The translations under genes were made by a program, and so were the position numbers. Of a stretch of DNA of 64,000 bases, positions 44,485-53,522 are shown in pieces; the first letter of the stretch is position 1; every line of letters begins with the position of its first letter. Under the pieces are notes generated by a model. It did no database searches, was not told where the DNA came from, and worked only from the letters and a program-made list of their open reading frames with translations. This stretch comes from RPQJ01 sp963793005 (lineage in GTDB: Bacteria > Pseudomonadota > Gammaproteobacteria > Steroidobacterales > Steroidobacteraceae): contig CAWBYP010000002.1 of the NCBI GenBank assembly GCA_963793005.1, positions 1,364,001-1,428,000 on the forward strand. Direction: 5' to 3'.

Positions 44485-45509
44485 CGGCGCATCGTGTACT
44501 GGTGACCGGCGCGGCCGGCTACCTCGGCAGCACGCTGGTCGGATCACTCGCGCTGCGACTGCCCACTGCGGGACGACTCGCCGCACCACCGGACAATGCG
44601 GAGCGGCCGCAGGACAGCGGCCACGACATCGGGTGCATCGTCGCGACCGATATCCGCGAGACCCCGGAGGCAAGTCGCCTGCCCGGAGTCGAGTACGTCG
44701 CGATGGACGTGCGCGACCGTTCGCTCGTCGATACGCTGCGACAGCATGCGATCGATACCGTCGTGCACCTCGCGGCCATCGTGACCCCCGGGCCGAGGTC
44801 GAATCGCGAGCTCGAGTACTCGGTCGACGTACTCGGCACGCGCAACGTGCTCGAGGCCTGCGTGGCTGCGGGCGTCGGGAGAATCATCGTCACGTCGAGC
44901 GGCGCGGCCTACGGCTACCACGCCGACAATCCAGACTGGCTCAGCGAAGACGATCCTGTCCGCGGCAACGAGGCTTTCGCCTACTCGCACCACAAGCGCC
45001 TGGTCGAGGAAATGCTGGCCGAGTACCGCGCAGCGCACCCTCAGCTCCGCCAGGTGGTGTTCAGGGTCGGGACCATTCTCGGCGAGGCCACGCACAACCA
45101 GATAACCGCGCTGTTCGAGCGACCGCGCCTGATCGCGATCCGGGGCTCGGCAAGTCCATTCGTCTTCATCTGGGACCAGGACGTCGTCGGCGCGATCGAG
45201 CACGCGATTTTTTCGGGCCGCGACGGAATCTACAACGTCGCCGGCGACGGCGCGCTCAGCATCCAGCAGATCGCAGCGCAACTCGGCAAGCGCTGCGTCA
45301 CGTTGCCACCGGGACTGCTGCGCGCCGCGCTCGCCGTGCTGCACCCGCTCGGGCTGTCGCGCTACGGCCCGGAGCAGGTGGATTTCCTGCGCTACCGCCC
45401 GGTGCTGGACAACCGGCGGCTCAAGGAAGTGTTCGGCTACGTTCCGCAGCTCACGTCCGCGCAGGTGTTCGACCTGTTCCGCAGATCCCGCGGCATGGGG
45501 GCCGGCTGA
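44481..45509 (+). CDS. NAD-dependent epimerase/dehydratase family protein
   Basis: 342 residues from the GTG at 44481, which overlaps the carrier stop; an ATG at 44442 is possible but would give a 43-nt overlap. Seen: VLVTGAAGYLGSTLV at the N-terminus, an insertion rich in charged residues after it, VVHLAAIVTPG, the serine in VTSSGAAYGY and the catalytic Y-S-H-H-K. Known: extended SDRs of this kind act on nucleotide sugars or on hydroxysteroid-like substrates (3-beta-HSD family). Neighbours suggest the latter but this is inference. The next gene starts 2 nt on. Confidence 0.85.
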   Translation: MTAHRVLVTGAAGYLGSTLVGSLALRLPTAGRLAAPPDNAERPQDSGHDIGCIVATDIRETPEASRLPGVEYVAMDVRDRSLVDTLRQHAIDTVVHLAAIVTPGPRSNRELEYSVDVLGTRNVLEACVAAGVGRIIVTSSGAAYGYHADNPDWLSEDDPVRGNEAFAYSHHKRLVEEMLAEYRAAHPQLRQVVFRVGTILGEATHNQITALFERPRLIAIRGSASPFVFIWDQDVVGAIEHAIFSGRDGIYNVAGDGALSIQQIAAQLGKRCVTLPPGLLRAALAVLHPLGLSRYGPEQVDFLRYRPVLDNRRLKEVFGYVPQLTSAQVFDLFRRSRGMGAG

Positions 45510-45511
45510 TC

Positions 45512-46369
45512 GTGGTGAGACGTTCCTTCGCGGGCGCGGTGGTGATGATCACCGGGGCGGGCGGCGGCCTCGGGCGCGCACTGGCGCTGCGCTTCGCTGC
45601 CGCGGGTGCGCGTATCGCGGCACTCGATCGCGACCCGGCCGGCCTCGATGCGACACGTTCCGAACTCGAGTCGCGCGGTGCCGACTGCCTGGCCCTGGCC
45701 TGCGACGTAACCGATGCCGCTGCCTGCTCCGGCGCGATCGGCGCCGCAGTGGCCCGGTTCGGCAAACTGGACGTGCTGGTCGCCAACGCGGGCATCAGCC
45801 ACCGCAGCGCCTTCGCGGCCACCGGGCTCGACGTGATCCGGCGCGTGGTGGAAGTGAATTTCTTTGGCGCGGTCAATTGCACCGCGGCGGCCCTGCCCCA
45901 CCTGGTCGCAAGCCGCGGCCTGGTTATCGCGGTCTCGAGCGTCGCCGGCTTCACGCCGCTGGTCGCACGCACCGGGTATTCGGCCAGCAAGCATGCGATG
46001 CACGGCTTCTTCGACAGCCTGCGCGCGGAGGTGCAGCCACGAGGGGTCAGCGTGATGCTGGCCTGCCCGTCGTTCATCGCCACTGGTATTGGCCGCAATG
46101 CCGTCGGCGGTGACGGGCAGCCCGTCCGGCACGCACAGGTGACCGTCGGAAGGCCGCTTGCGGCGGAACGAGCCGCCGGCATGATTTTCACGGCGGCCGT
46201 ACGGGGACAGCGCCTGCTGCTAGTGGGCCGGACTGCGCGCCTGGCCTGGTACCTGAGCCGGCTGGCGCCAGGGCTATACGCGCAAATCATGGCGCGGCGG
46301 ATGCGCGGCGAACTAGAATCCGGCGACGCACCCGCGTCCGCGGGATCCGCCAGGGAGCCAGGATCATGA
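45512..46369 (+). CDS. SDR family oxidoreductase
   Basis: 285 residues from the GTG at 45512, two bases past the previous stop. Seen: MITGAGGGLGRALAL, VANAGISH (NAG motif), active-site serine in VSSVAG and Y-S-A-S-K. The tail YLSRLAPGLYAQIMARRM is amphipathic and basic, common in membrane-associated SDRs acting on lipids. It is the fourth gene of the coupled series; the stop overlaps the DUF2505 start (ATGA). Confidence 0.87.
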   Translation: MVRRSFAGAVVMITGAGGGLGRALALRFAAAGARIAALDRDPAGLDATRSELESRGADCLALACDVTDAAACSGAIGAAVARFGKLDVLVANAGISHRSAFAATGLDVIRRVVEVNFFGAVNCTAAALPHLVASRGLVIAVSSVAGFTPLVARTGYSASKHAMHGFFDSLRAEVQPRGVSVMLACPSFIATGIGRNAVGGDGQPVRHAQVTVGRPLAAERAAGMIFTAAVRGQRLLLVGRTARLAWYLSRLAPGLYAQIMARRMRGELESGDAPASAGSAREPGS

Positions 46370-46842
46370 AAGTCCACGTCAAGCACAGCCTCAAGTCCGA
46401 CGTTGCTTCCGTCTTCAAGCTCTGCACCGAGCAGAAGAGCCAGGAAGCCGTCTATGCGGGCCTGGGCGGCAGCGACGTGAAGATCAAGCGCGAGGGCCGG
46501 GCACCCAACGTGAAACTGAAGATCTCGCGCAGGGAACCGGCGAATCCGCCTGCCGCGATACGCCGGATCGTGCCGAGCGTCAACGACGTTAGCCATACCG
46601 AGGCCTGGTCCGCCGACGGGGACGGTCACGCGGCGGACATCGTGGTCGACATCAAGGGCGTGCCGGTGAAGATCGTCGGTACCAAGTTGTTGAAGCCTGA
46701 GAAAGGTGGCTGCAGCATAGAATGGAATTTCGACGTGACCTGCGGCATCCCGCTGCTTGGCGGCCTGATCGCGTCGTTTGCCGGCGACGAGACCAGGGAG
46801 AAACTCGAGCACGAGTTCAAGCTCATCAAGTCCATGCTCTGA
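46366..46842 (+). CDS. DUF2505 family protein
   Basis: 158 residues. Seen: an N-terminus typical of DUF2505 (VKHSLKSDVASVFKLCTEQKSQEAVYAGLG) and a second half KLLKPEKGGCSIEWNFDVTCGIPLLGGLIA, giving an SRPBCC-like helix-grip fold expected to bind a hydrophobic ligand. Known: the family is common in actinobacteria and lipid-degrading proteobacteria; its role is unknown. Start lies inside the SDR stop, so it is the fifth gene of the operon. It may shuttle or protect a hydrophobic intermediate. Confidence 0.8.
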   Translation: MKVHVKHSLKSDVASVFKLCTEQKSQEAVYAGLGGSDVKIKREGRAPNVKLKISRREPANPPAAIRRIVPSVNDVSHTEAWSADGDGHAADIVVDIKGVPVKIVGTKLLKPEKGGCSIEWNFDVTCGIPLLGGLIASFAGDETREKLEHEFKLIKSML

Positions 46843-46920
46843 CCAACGGCCTCGCCGTGTTGCGCTGCAGCTAGCCAATTCCGAAATGGCAATGCCGCCG
46901 GGCCGGCGTAGGATGTGAGC

Positions 46921-48336
46921 ATGACCAGCCTGTCGCCCATCGACCAGGCATTCTTCCTGCTCGAGACTCCAGAGCGGCCCATGAACGTGGGCGTGCTGTT
47001 CGTGCTGCCTTCAACCGGAAGCACGCCGGGCCGGTTCGCCGATCGCCTCGTCGCGCGGATGCTCGAATGTCCGGTCGGCCCGCCGTTCAATGCCCGACTG
47101 AGGCCCGGGCTGTTCCGGCCGCTGCTGTCACTCGAGACCGACGAGCATATGGATGCGAGCCGGCAAGTACACCGGCACCGACTGCCGCGCGGCAGCGATC
47201 TCGAGCAGTTGTTCAGGAAGATCTGCGCGATCCATGTGCGCCTGCTGCCGCGCGAAGAACCGCTCTGGCAGATGCACGTGTTCACCGGCTTGCCGGAAGG
47301 CCGTGTTGCACTGTACTTCAAGACGCACCACGGGCTGATCGACGGTATCGGGTTCATCCGCGTCGTCACCGGCATGGTCACGACGTCGAAGGCGGTCGGC
47401 GAGCCACGCGCAATCTGGGAAGGCCTGCGGGCCGGGTCGACAGCCGGCCGCAAGCCCGGGGGCGCTACGACTTCCGGCGACTCGATCTCGGTGGAAGGAC
47501 TCTTCGGCCTGGCGAGAGAGGCCGGAACCGCGCTCAGCGACCTTGCTCGCATCGTCTACGGCCAGTCCCAGCGCAGGCTCGGACGAGGGCATGGGCTGGC
47601 GGTTCCTTTCATTGAAACACCGAACGTACTGCGCACCGCTCCGTCCCCGCACCGGGTGCTGGCACACTGCACGTTCCCGCTCGCCCGCGCCCGCTCGATA
47701 GCCCGTCGCGGCAAGGGTAAGGTGAACGACGTGATGCTGGCGGCCGTGGATATCGCATTGAGCCGCTACCTCGAGGAGCGCGCAACACCGCCCGACCGTC
47801 CGCTGGTCGCCGACATCCCAGTGGCGCTTGGCGACCACGGCGGCGCGGGCAACCGCATCACTATCCTGCAGGTGCCGATGGGCAAGCCGGGATCGTCCGC
47901 GGAGGATCGACTGGGTGAAATCATCCGCGAGACCCGCGAGATGAAGCACCAGGTCCGTGCCGTATCCGCCAACAGCCTCGCGCTCTACTCTATCCTCGGG
48001 CACACGGCCGCGAGCACTTTCGAGTCGCTGGGGCTCGAGCAGTCGCCGCTGCTGGCCAATGTCGTGATTTCCAATCCGGCGGGGCTGGCCCGGCGCGTGT
48101 ACTTCAACGGCGCAGTCGTCGAACTCGCACTGCCGGTGTCCGTGGTCGGGCACCAGCAGGTGCTGAACGTGACCGTCACGACCTATGTCGATCAACTGCA
48201 CGTAACTCTGATGGCACAGCGCGAGGCGATACCGGACGTACGAAAGCTCGCAGACTACGTTGGCGAGGCTGTTGATCGGCTGCACAAGGATCTTCTGGCT
48301 TCGGGACGGGCGCGCAAGCCGCGCCGCGCACAATAA
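46921..48336 (+). CDS. WS/DGAT acyltransferase 1
   Basis: 471 residues from the ATG at 46921 (AGGA seven bases before); a GTG two codons upstream is crowded. Seen: LSPIDQAFFLLETPERPMNVG at the N-terminus, the catalytic HHGLIDG at about 136-142 and the later NVVISNPAG, which corresponds to the conserved N-x-V-I-S-N-V-P-G motif, but with AG in place of PG. Known: bifunctional wax ester synthase/acyl-CoA:diacylglycerol acyltransferases make wax esters or triacylglycerol in the membrane. It follows the DUF2505 operon by 78 nt, possibly with its own promoter. Confidence 0.9.
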   Translation: MTSLSPIDQAFFLLETPERPMNVGVLFVLPSTGSTPGRFADRLVARMLECPVGPPFNARLRPGLFRPLLSLETDEHMDASRQVHRHRLPRGSDLEQLFRKICAIHVRLLPREEPLWQMHVFTGLPEGRVALYFKTHHGLIDGIGFIRVVTGMVTTSKAVGEPRAIWEGLRAGSTAGRKPGGATTSGDSISVEGLFGLAREAGTALSDLARIVYGQSQRRLGRGHGLAVPFIETPNVLRTAPSPHRVLAHCTFPLARARSIARRGKGKVNDVMLAAVDIALSRYLEERATPPDRPLVADIPVALGDHGGAGNRITILQVPMGKPGSSAEDRLGEIIRETREMKHQVRAVSANSLALYSILGHTAASTFESLGLEQSPLLANVVISNPAGLARRVYFNGAVVELALPVSVVGHQQVLNVTVTTYVDQLHVTLMAQREAIPDVRKLADYVGEAVDRLHKDLLASGRARKPRRAQ

Positions 48337-48342
48337 AATCGA

Positions 48343-48373
48343 GGTGCTCCGGCGATCACTCGCGCGGAGCACC
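48343..48373 (+). terminator. Hairpin after WS/DGAT 1
   Basis: GGTGCTCCG (48343-48351) pairs with CGGAGCACC (48365-48373), and the loop forms a further GCGA/TCGC pairing. It starts 6 nt past the stop codon. A T-run is not obvious, so efficiency is uncertain. Confidence 0.5.
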
Positions 48374-48451
48374 CCAGTGCTCTGGTCACTCTCGATGCAC
48401 CGCTAGAGCGGCGTTTCTTGTCGTTATCGCAAGGCTACCGGTCGGGAAGTC

Positions 48452-48474
48452 GCGCGGCCGACCGCCGGCCGCGC
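48452..48474 (-). terminator. Hairpin after the MMPL gene
   Basis: GCGCGGCCG (48452-48460) and CGGCCGCGC (48466-48474), nine pairs with loop ACCGC, right after the MMPL stop at 48480. No T-run follows on the minus strand. Confidence 0.45.
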
Positions 48475-48479
48475 GGCCC

Positions 48480-50905
48480 TCAGGCCTTTGCCGCAGCCTT
48501 CTTGTGCACCGCCGAGGTCGGCAGCAGGAAGTACGAAAGCGCCGGGATCAGGATCAGTGCACCCAGCATGTTCCACAGGAACATGAAGGCAAGCAGGATG
48601 CCCATGTCGGCCTGGAACTTGATCGGCGACCACGCCCAGGTGATGACTCCCGCGGCCAGCGTGAAGCCCACCAGGGCAACGATCCGGCCAGTGAACGACA
48701 GCGCGGCGCGATAGGCGTCGGGCAGCGACATGCCGTCGCGCTGACCGTGCAACTGCACCGAGAGCAGGTACAGAGCGTAGTCCACGCCGATTCCGACGCC
48801 GAGCGCGATCACCGGCAGCGTCGCCACCTTTACGCCGATTCCGAGCACCACCATCAGTGCCTCGCAGAGTACCGACGTGAGCGCCAGTGGCAGCAGCGCC
48901 ACCAGCACCGCGCGCCAGCTGCGGAACGCGATCAGGCACAGGATCGACACGGTGCCATAGATGTACATCAGCATCTTCAGCCAGGCCTCGCGCACGACCT
49001 GGTTGACCGCCGCCTCGATACCGGCAATGCCGGCGGCCGGCAGAAGCTCCACGTCCGCAACCGGATTGTCGGCGATGAACTTCTCGACGGTCTGCGAGAC
49101 AGTCTCCAGCGTCGCGGCCTTGTGATCCTTCAGGTAGGCGATCACCGGCATGACCGAGCATTCGACGTTGGTCAGGTCCGGCGTGTTCTGGATGGCCTGC
49201 TGTGCGCCGTAATTCAGCACGTCCTGGTTACGCGACAGCGTGTACCACTTGGCCGTGCCCTCGAAGGTCGCGGCAGTGATCTGCTTGACGACGTCCGCAA
49301 GCGACACCGTGGCCTGCACTTCAGGCAGCTGCTGCAGCTGCCACGCGAGCCGGTCCGCCTGCTGCAGCGTGGCATAGCGGGTGCATGCCTCGACCGGCGT
49401 CTTGACGATGACCGCGAACACGTCCGACGACAGCGAGAAGTGCGAGGTGATGTACGCGTTGTCGATGTTGTACCGGGAGTTCGGGCGCAGCTCCGGGGCA
49501 CCCGGGTCGAGGTCGCCGATCTGCAGGCCCTTCGATACGAAGTGGCCCGCAATGCCGAGCACGAGCGCCACGACGATGGCGGTTGTCGCCCAGGCGCGGC
49601 TGGTCGCGAAGTGGTTGAAGAACTCCCATACGCCCTTGGTGCCGACGCCCTGCTCCTCCTGCTTCAGGCTGCGCATCGCGGCCTTCTTGCTGACGCCCGT
49701 GACCGACAGGATCACCGGCAGCAGGATGAGGTTGGTGAAGAGCAGGACGCAGACGCCGATCGTGGCGGCGATCGCGAGCTCGCGGATCGCGGGAATCGGG
49801 ATCAACAGCAGCACCGCAAACCCGGCCGCCCCGTTCAGCAGCGCCGTCACGCCCGCTACGAACAGGCGCCGGAACGTATACCTTGCCGCGACCAGCGTGA
49901 TCGTGCCTCGCCCCACGTCCTGCTGGATACCGTTCATCTTCTGCGCACCGTGCGACACGCCGATCGCGAAGATCAGGAACGGCACCAGCACCGAGAATGG
50001 ATCGAGCCCCAGCCCGAGCATGTGCAGGATGCCGATCTGCCAGATGACGGCGATCAAGCGAGCAGAGCAGCACCACCGAGGTGCTGCGCACGCAACGCGT
50101 GAACGAAAACAGGATCGCCGCCGCAATCAGGATCGCGACGGCGAAATACATCATCACCTGCAGGATGCCGTCGAGCAGCGAGCCGATCAGCTTCGCGAAT
50201 CCGATGACCCGGACCTTGTACTTGCCATCGTCCGTCTCGTACTGGCCACGCACGTTCTTCTCGATCGCCCGCGACAGCTCCCAGTAGTCGATCGGCTCGC
50301 CTGTCGCGGAATCGCGGTCAAGCAGTGGCACGATGATCATCGCCGACTTGAAGTCGTTGGCGACCAGGTTACCCACCAGGCCGGCCTTCGCGATGTTCAG
50401 CTTCAGTGTCTCGACGCTCTCGGGGGAACCATCGTAGGTGGTGGGCATCACCGGCCCGCCCGCGAAGCCCTCCTCGGTGACCTCGTTGTAGCGGACCACC
50501 GGCATCCAGATGGACTTGACCCAGGCGCGGTCCACGCCCGGCTGTCAGGTAGGTCTCGTCGTTGACGTTCTTCAGGACCTCGAGGTACTCGGGATCGAAG
50601 ATGTCGCCCTGCGTGTTCTCGACCACGATGCGCAGCGTGTTGCCGAGGCCGCGCAGCTGGCTCTGGTTCGCGATGAAATTCTGGATGTACGGGTGACCGA
50701 TCGGGAGCATCTTCGCGTAGCTCGCGTTCAGGCTCACGCTCACCGCCGAGTAACCCAGCACCAGCGTCACCACCAGGCAGGCCAGCATCACGATCAGGCG
50801 GTTGTTGAAGATCAGGCGTTCGAGCTTGATGCCGGAATTGAGGTCGAAGTCCTTGAGGTCGCGTACGACCGGCATCGCTTCGATGTTTGTCGTCGGTGCT
50901 GCCAT
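48480..50905 (-). CDS. MMPL/RND family transporter (HAE3-like), interrupted by two 1-nt insertions
   Basis: About 807 residues if two indels are repaired. The reading begins at ATG 50905 (MAAPTTNIEAMPV) and shifts near 50537-50539 (a C-run; L-T-A-G-V-D-R-A-W is restored by removing one base) and again near 50056-50057 (removing an A gives C-S-L-I-A-V-I-W). 2426 nt is two bases over a multiple of three. Layout: two repeats, each of one helix, a large periplasmic loop and five helices; ALGVGIGVDYALYL is the proton-relay helix signature. Known: MMPL proteins move lipids or hydrophobic molecules across the inner membrane or to the outer envelope. Last gene of the DUF1302 cassette. Confidence 0.85.
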
Positions 50906-50931
50906 CGTGTCGTCCTGGAGTAAGCGTTTAG

Positions 50932-52044
50932 TCAGGGCTGCGGCGCGGCGCCGGGTGTGACGATCAGGGCGCCGAACGGCCCCGTCAGCCCTAGCTTCCC
51001 GTCGCCGGCGTTGATGATGTCCGTGAGCGGGATCGTCTTCGGCATATCGAGCGCGGAAAACGTCAGGCCACCGTCCTTGCTCATGGCCATGTGGCCGGTA
51101 TTGTCGGCGATGACCGCCACGCCCGGACCGAGCGTTGCGCCGGCCACGATCGTGCTCCTCAACTGGCTGTCCATCTTCTGCCAGGTCGCCCCGGCATCAG
51201 CGCTGCGGAACAGGTTGCCCTTGAGTCCGAAGGTCAGCACCGCGTCGCCGGCGTCGACCACGCCGAACAGGCTGCCCGCGTAATCCACCGGCACCGCGAC
51301 GAACTTCATCGCCTCGCGGTCCAGCCTGAAGAATGTCCCCTGCTCGCCCGACATGAATACTCCGCCGGCGGCCGGACGGATCGAGTAGAGGTTCATGAAC
51401 TGCGGATTCGGCACCCGGTCGAACCAGGACTGCCAGGTGCTGCCGCCGTCGTTCGTGGCCAGGATCAGGTTGTAGGCACCGATCACGAAGCCCGTGGTCT
51501 CGTTCTCGAACCATACGTCCAGGAACGGCTTGTCCGCGCCCATCTCAACGTTGCGCTGGGCTTCCGAGTCGAGTGCCTGGAGTTCTTCGGATTCCGGGTC
51601 CGCGGCGAGCTTGGCCTGGATGTCCTTGAGCACCATTTCGTTGACCATCAGGCCGTCGAGCTGCTTGGTCCAGGTCGCGCCGCCATCGGTGGACGCCAGC
51701 ACCACGCCGTCGTGGCCCACGGCCCAACCGTGCGTCGCGTTCGCGAACCATACCGCCGTGAGATCGGAGCTGACCGGCACCTTGCCCTGGGTCCAGGTCT
51801 GGCCGCCGTCGGCGGTGACTACGATATGACCGCGCGGTCCAACGGCGACGAACGTGTCGCCTGCCCTGGCCATGCCGATCAGCAGCCGTTTGGAGGCCAG
51901 CGCGGATTCCATCGCGGGCCGGTTGAGAACGTCGGTCGCCGGGATCCCGGCCGCGTCGCCCGGGCTCTCTTCCGCGACCAGCGCCGCGCTGCCAAGAAAA
52001 AGCGCGGCTGCGGCAGCCACTATTGCCGTATGTCGACTGAACAT
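50932..52044 (-). CDS. YCF48/Hcf136-like beta-propeller protein
   Basis: 370 residues from the ATG at 52044 with GGGGGAGA just upstream. Seen: signal peptide (cleavage near AALVAEE), then repeated blades with T-x-D-G-G-x-T-W-Q (ADGGQTW, TDGGATW, NDGGSTW, ADAGATW), each about 45-60 residues. Known: YCF48 proteins are periplasmic or thylakoid propellers that assist assembly of membrane complexes; in proteobacteria they are regularly next to MMPL, DUF1302 and DUF1329 genes. Inferred: partner of the MMPL protein encoded 26 nt downstream, perhaps guiding cargo or pairing with the outer-membrane component. Confidence 0.9.
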   Translation of the reverse strand: MFSRHTAIVAAAAALFLGSAALVAEESPGDAAGIPATDVLNRPAMESALASKRLLIGMARAGDTFVAVGPRGHIVVTADGGQTWTQGKVPVSSDLTAVWFANATHGWAVGHDGVVLASTDGGATWTKQLDGLMVNEMVLKDIQAKLAADPESEELQALDSEAQRNVEMGADKPFLDVWFENETTGFVIGAYNLILATNDGGSTWQSWFDRVPNPQFMNLYSIRPAAGGVFMSGEQGTFFRLDREAMKFVAVPVDYAGSLFGVVDAGDAVLTFGLKGNLFRSADAGATWQKMDSQLRSTIVAGATLGPGVAVIADNTGHMAMSKDGGLTFSALDMPKTIPLTDIINAGDGKLGLTGPFGALIVTPGAAPQP

Positions 52045-52104
52045 CGTCTCCCCCGTCCCCGACTCATCAGCTTCCGGCCGGCTTGCAAACCGATCCGGCC
52101 AGGC

Positions 52105-52139
52105 GAAAAAGGCGCCCGGCAACGAGTGCCGGGCGCCTT
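52105..52139 (-). terminator. Rho-independent terminator after DUF1329
   Basis: Perfect 13-bp stem (52109-52121 with 52127-52139, loop ACGAG on the plus strand) followed on the minus strand by TTTTT. It starts 8 nt past the DUF1329 stop. It lies between the second and third genes of a four-gene cassette, so the YCF48-MMPL pair either depends on read-through or has its own promoter in the 60 nt that remain. Confidence 0.85.
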
Positions 52140-52146
52140 CATGTCA

Positions 52147-53508
52147 TCAGCGGATGCCGGCGCCTGCCAGTGCGTCCGGCTTCCAGTCGCGTGACGGGAA
52201 AGCACCCACGTACTTGATGCCCCAGTATTGACCGCAGTTGCCCTGCGACGCGTAGAGACCGGCGTTCAGGTCCACGGTCGATTGCAGTGAAGTGTTCATC
52301 ACCAGCGCGTCGTACGAGAACGCCGGGTAGGAATACGTGCCCTTGAACAGTTCGCCACGCGCATCGTACTGGTCGGAAGCCAGCGCGAGCCAGCTGTCCT
52401 CGTCAAAGTAGAAAATGCGCTTGTGGTAGATGTGGCGCTTGCCGGGCTTCAGCGTCGCCTCGACGACCCAGACGCGATGCAGCTCCCAGCGAATCATGTC
52501 CGGGTTCATGTATTTCGGCGTCGTCATTTCCTTTTCGGTGGTCTGCTTTGCGATCGGCTTGTACACGTTGTACGGGACCAGCATTTCGCGCTTGCCGACC
52601 AGCTTCATGTCGAACCGGTCCTGCGCGCCGTTGAAGACGAACGCGTCGTCGTAGGTCGCCGCACCGGCGGTGCCCGGATTCGGCGTGTCGCAGCAGATGT
52701 CCGGGGCAAGCTTCACGCGACGCTGACCCGGCAGGTACTGCCAGGCCTTGCGGCCCTGAACCAGCGGGTTTGCGTAGTCGATGACCATCAGCGACTCACC
52801 GGCACGACGAGCCGGAGCCGAATACTCCTGCTTGATGTACCAGATCGGGCTGTCACCCTTGATCACCGTGTCCATGTTCTCCGGAACGAAGAACGGGAAT
52901 TCCTGCGTGCTGTAACCCGTGGCCGCCAGCGTGGCCCGGCCCGAGGAATCGACGTTGAACGCATCGTACTTGCAGATGGTGGCCGTGCCCGCGTAACGCA
53001 TGATGTGATTCCACATCACCTCGTGGCCGCTCTTCGGGATCGGGAACGGGTAGCCGGGCAGCGCACCTTCCATGCCGAGGCCGTCATTGACCGACTTCGC
53101 ACCAGTCGCGTTCTTGATGGTGTTCTGGACGATCTTGTCCGGGTAGTACACCGGACGATGCGTCGGGTACACGTCCACGCGATAGTCCGGGAAGCGCTTC
53201 AGCAGCGTGTAGGTGACGGCCGTGAGCTGCGCCTTGTACTGGTCGGCATTTGCACCGGTGATTACCAGCCGCGGCTTGTCGGCCGCGTAGGGATCCGGCC
53301 GGAAGCCATCGCCCGGCTTGAAACCAGCCGGCTTCTGCTTCAGGCCGCCGGTCCACTCGGGGATCGTGCCTTCCTTGTTACCGGCCTTCTCGGCGCCGAT
53401 CGGCGTCAGGCTCTTGCCGAGCTGGGCCGCTTCGTCAGGCGAAACCGCCGCCAGCGCCGAGGCGCTTACGACCGCGAGCGTCGCCGCAATCAATGTCTTG
53501 CGAATCAT
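52147..53508 (-). CDS. DUF1329 family outer-membrane lipid-binding-like protein
   Basis: 453 residues with a signal peptide cleaved after ALA. Seen: EEAAQLGKSLTP-type start (here DEAAQLGKSLTPIGAEKAG), GTIPEWTGG, repeated WY/FEY strands, and the end region AFSYDALVMNTSLQS and GIKYVG. Known: DUF1329 is a LolA/LppX-like half-barrel fold in the periplasm and almost always pairs with DUF1302. Upstream neighbour is DUF1302, 14 nt away. It is thought to carry hydrophobic material across the periplasm, though no member is biochemically defined to my knowledge. Confidence 0.93.
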   Translation of the reverse strand: MIRKTLIAATLAVVSASALAAVSPDEAAQLGKSLTPIGAEKAGNKEGTIPEWTGGLKQKPAGFKPGDGFRPDPYAADKPRLVITGANADQYKAQLTAVTYTLLKRFPDYRVDVYPTHRPVYYPDKIVQNTIKNATGAKSVNDGLGMEGALPGYPFPIPKSGHEVMWNHIMRYAGTATICKYDAFNVDSSGRATLAATGYSTQEFPFFVPENMDTVIKGDSPIWYIKQEYSAPARRAGESLMVIDYANPLVQGRKAWQYLPGQRRVKLAPDICCDTPNPGTAGAATYDDAFVFNGAQDRFDMKLVGKREMLVPYNVYKPIAKQTTEKEMTTPKYMNPDMIRWELHRVWVVEATLKPGKRHIYHKRIFYFDEDSWLALASDQYDARGELFKGTYSYPAFSYDALVMNTSLQSTVDLNAGLYASQGNCGQYWGIKYVGAFPSRDWKPDALAGAGIR

Positions 53509-53522
53509 GTTTCGATTCCTCG

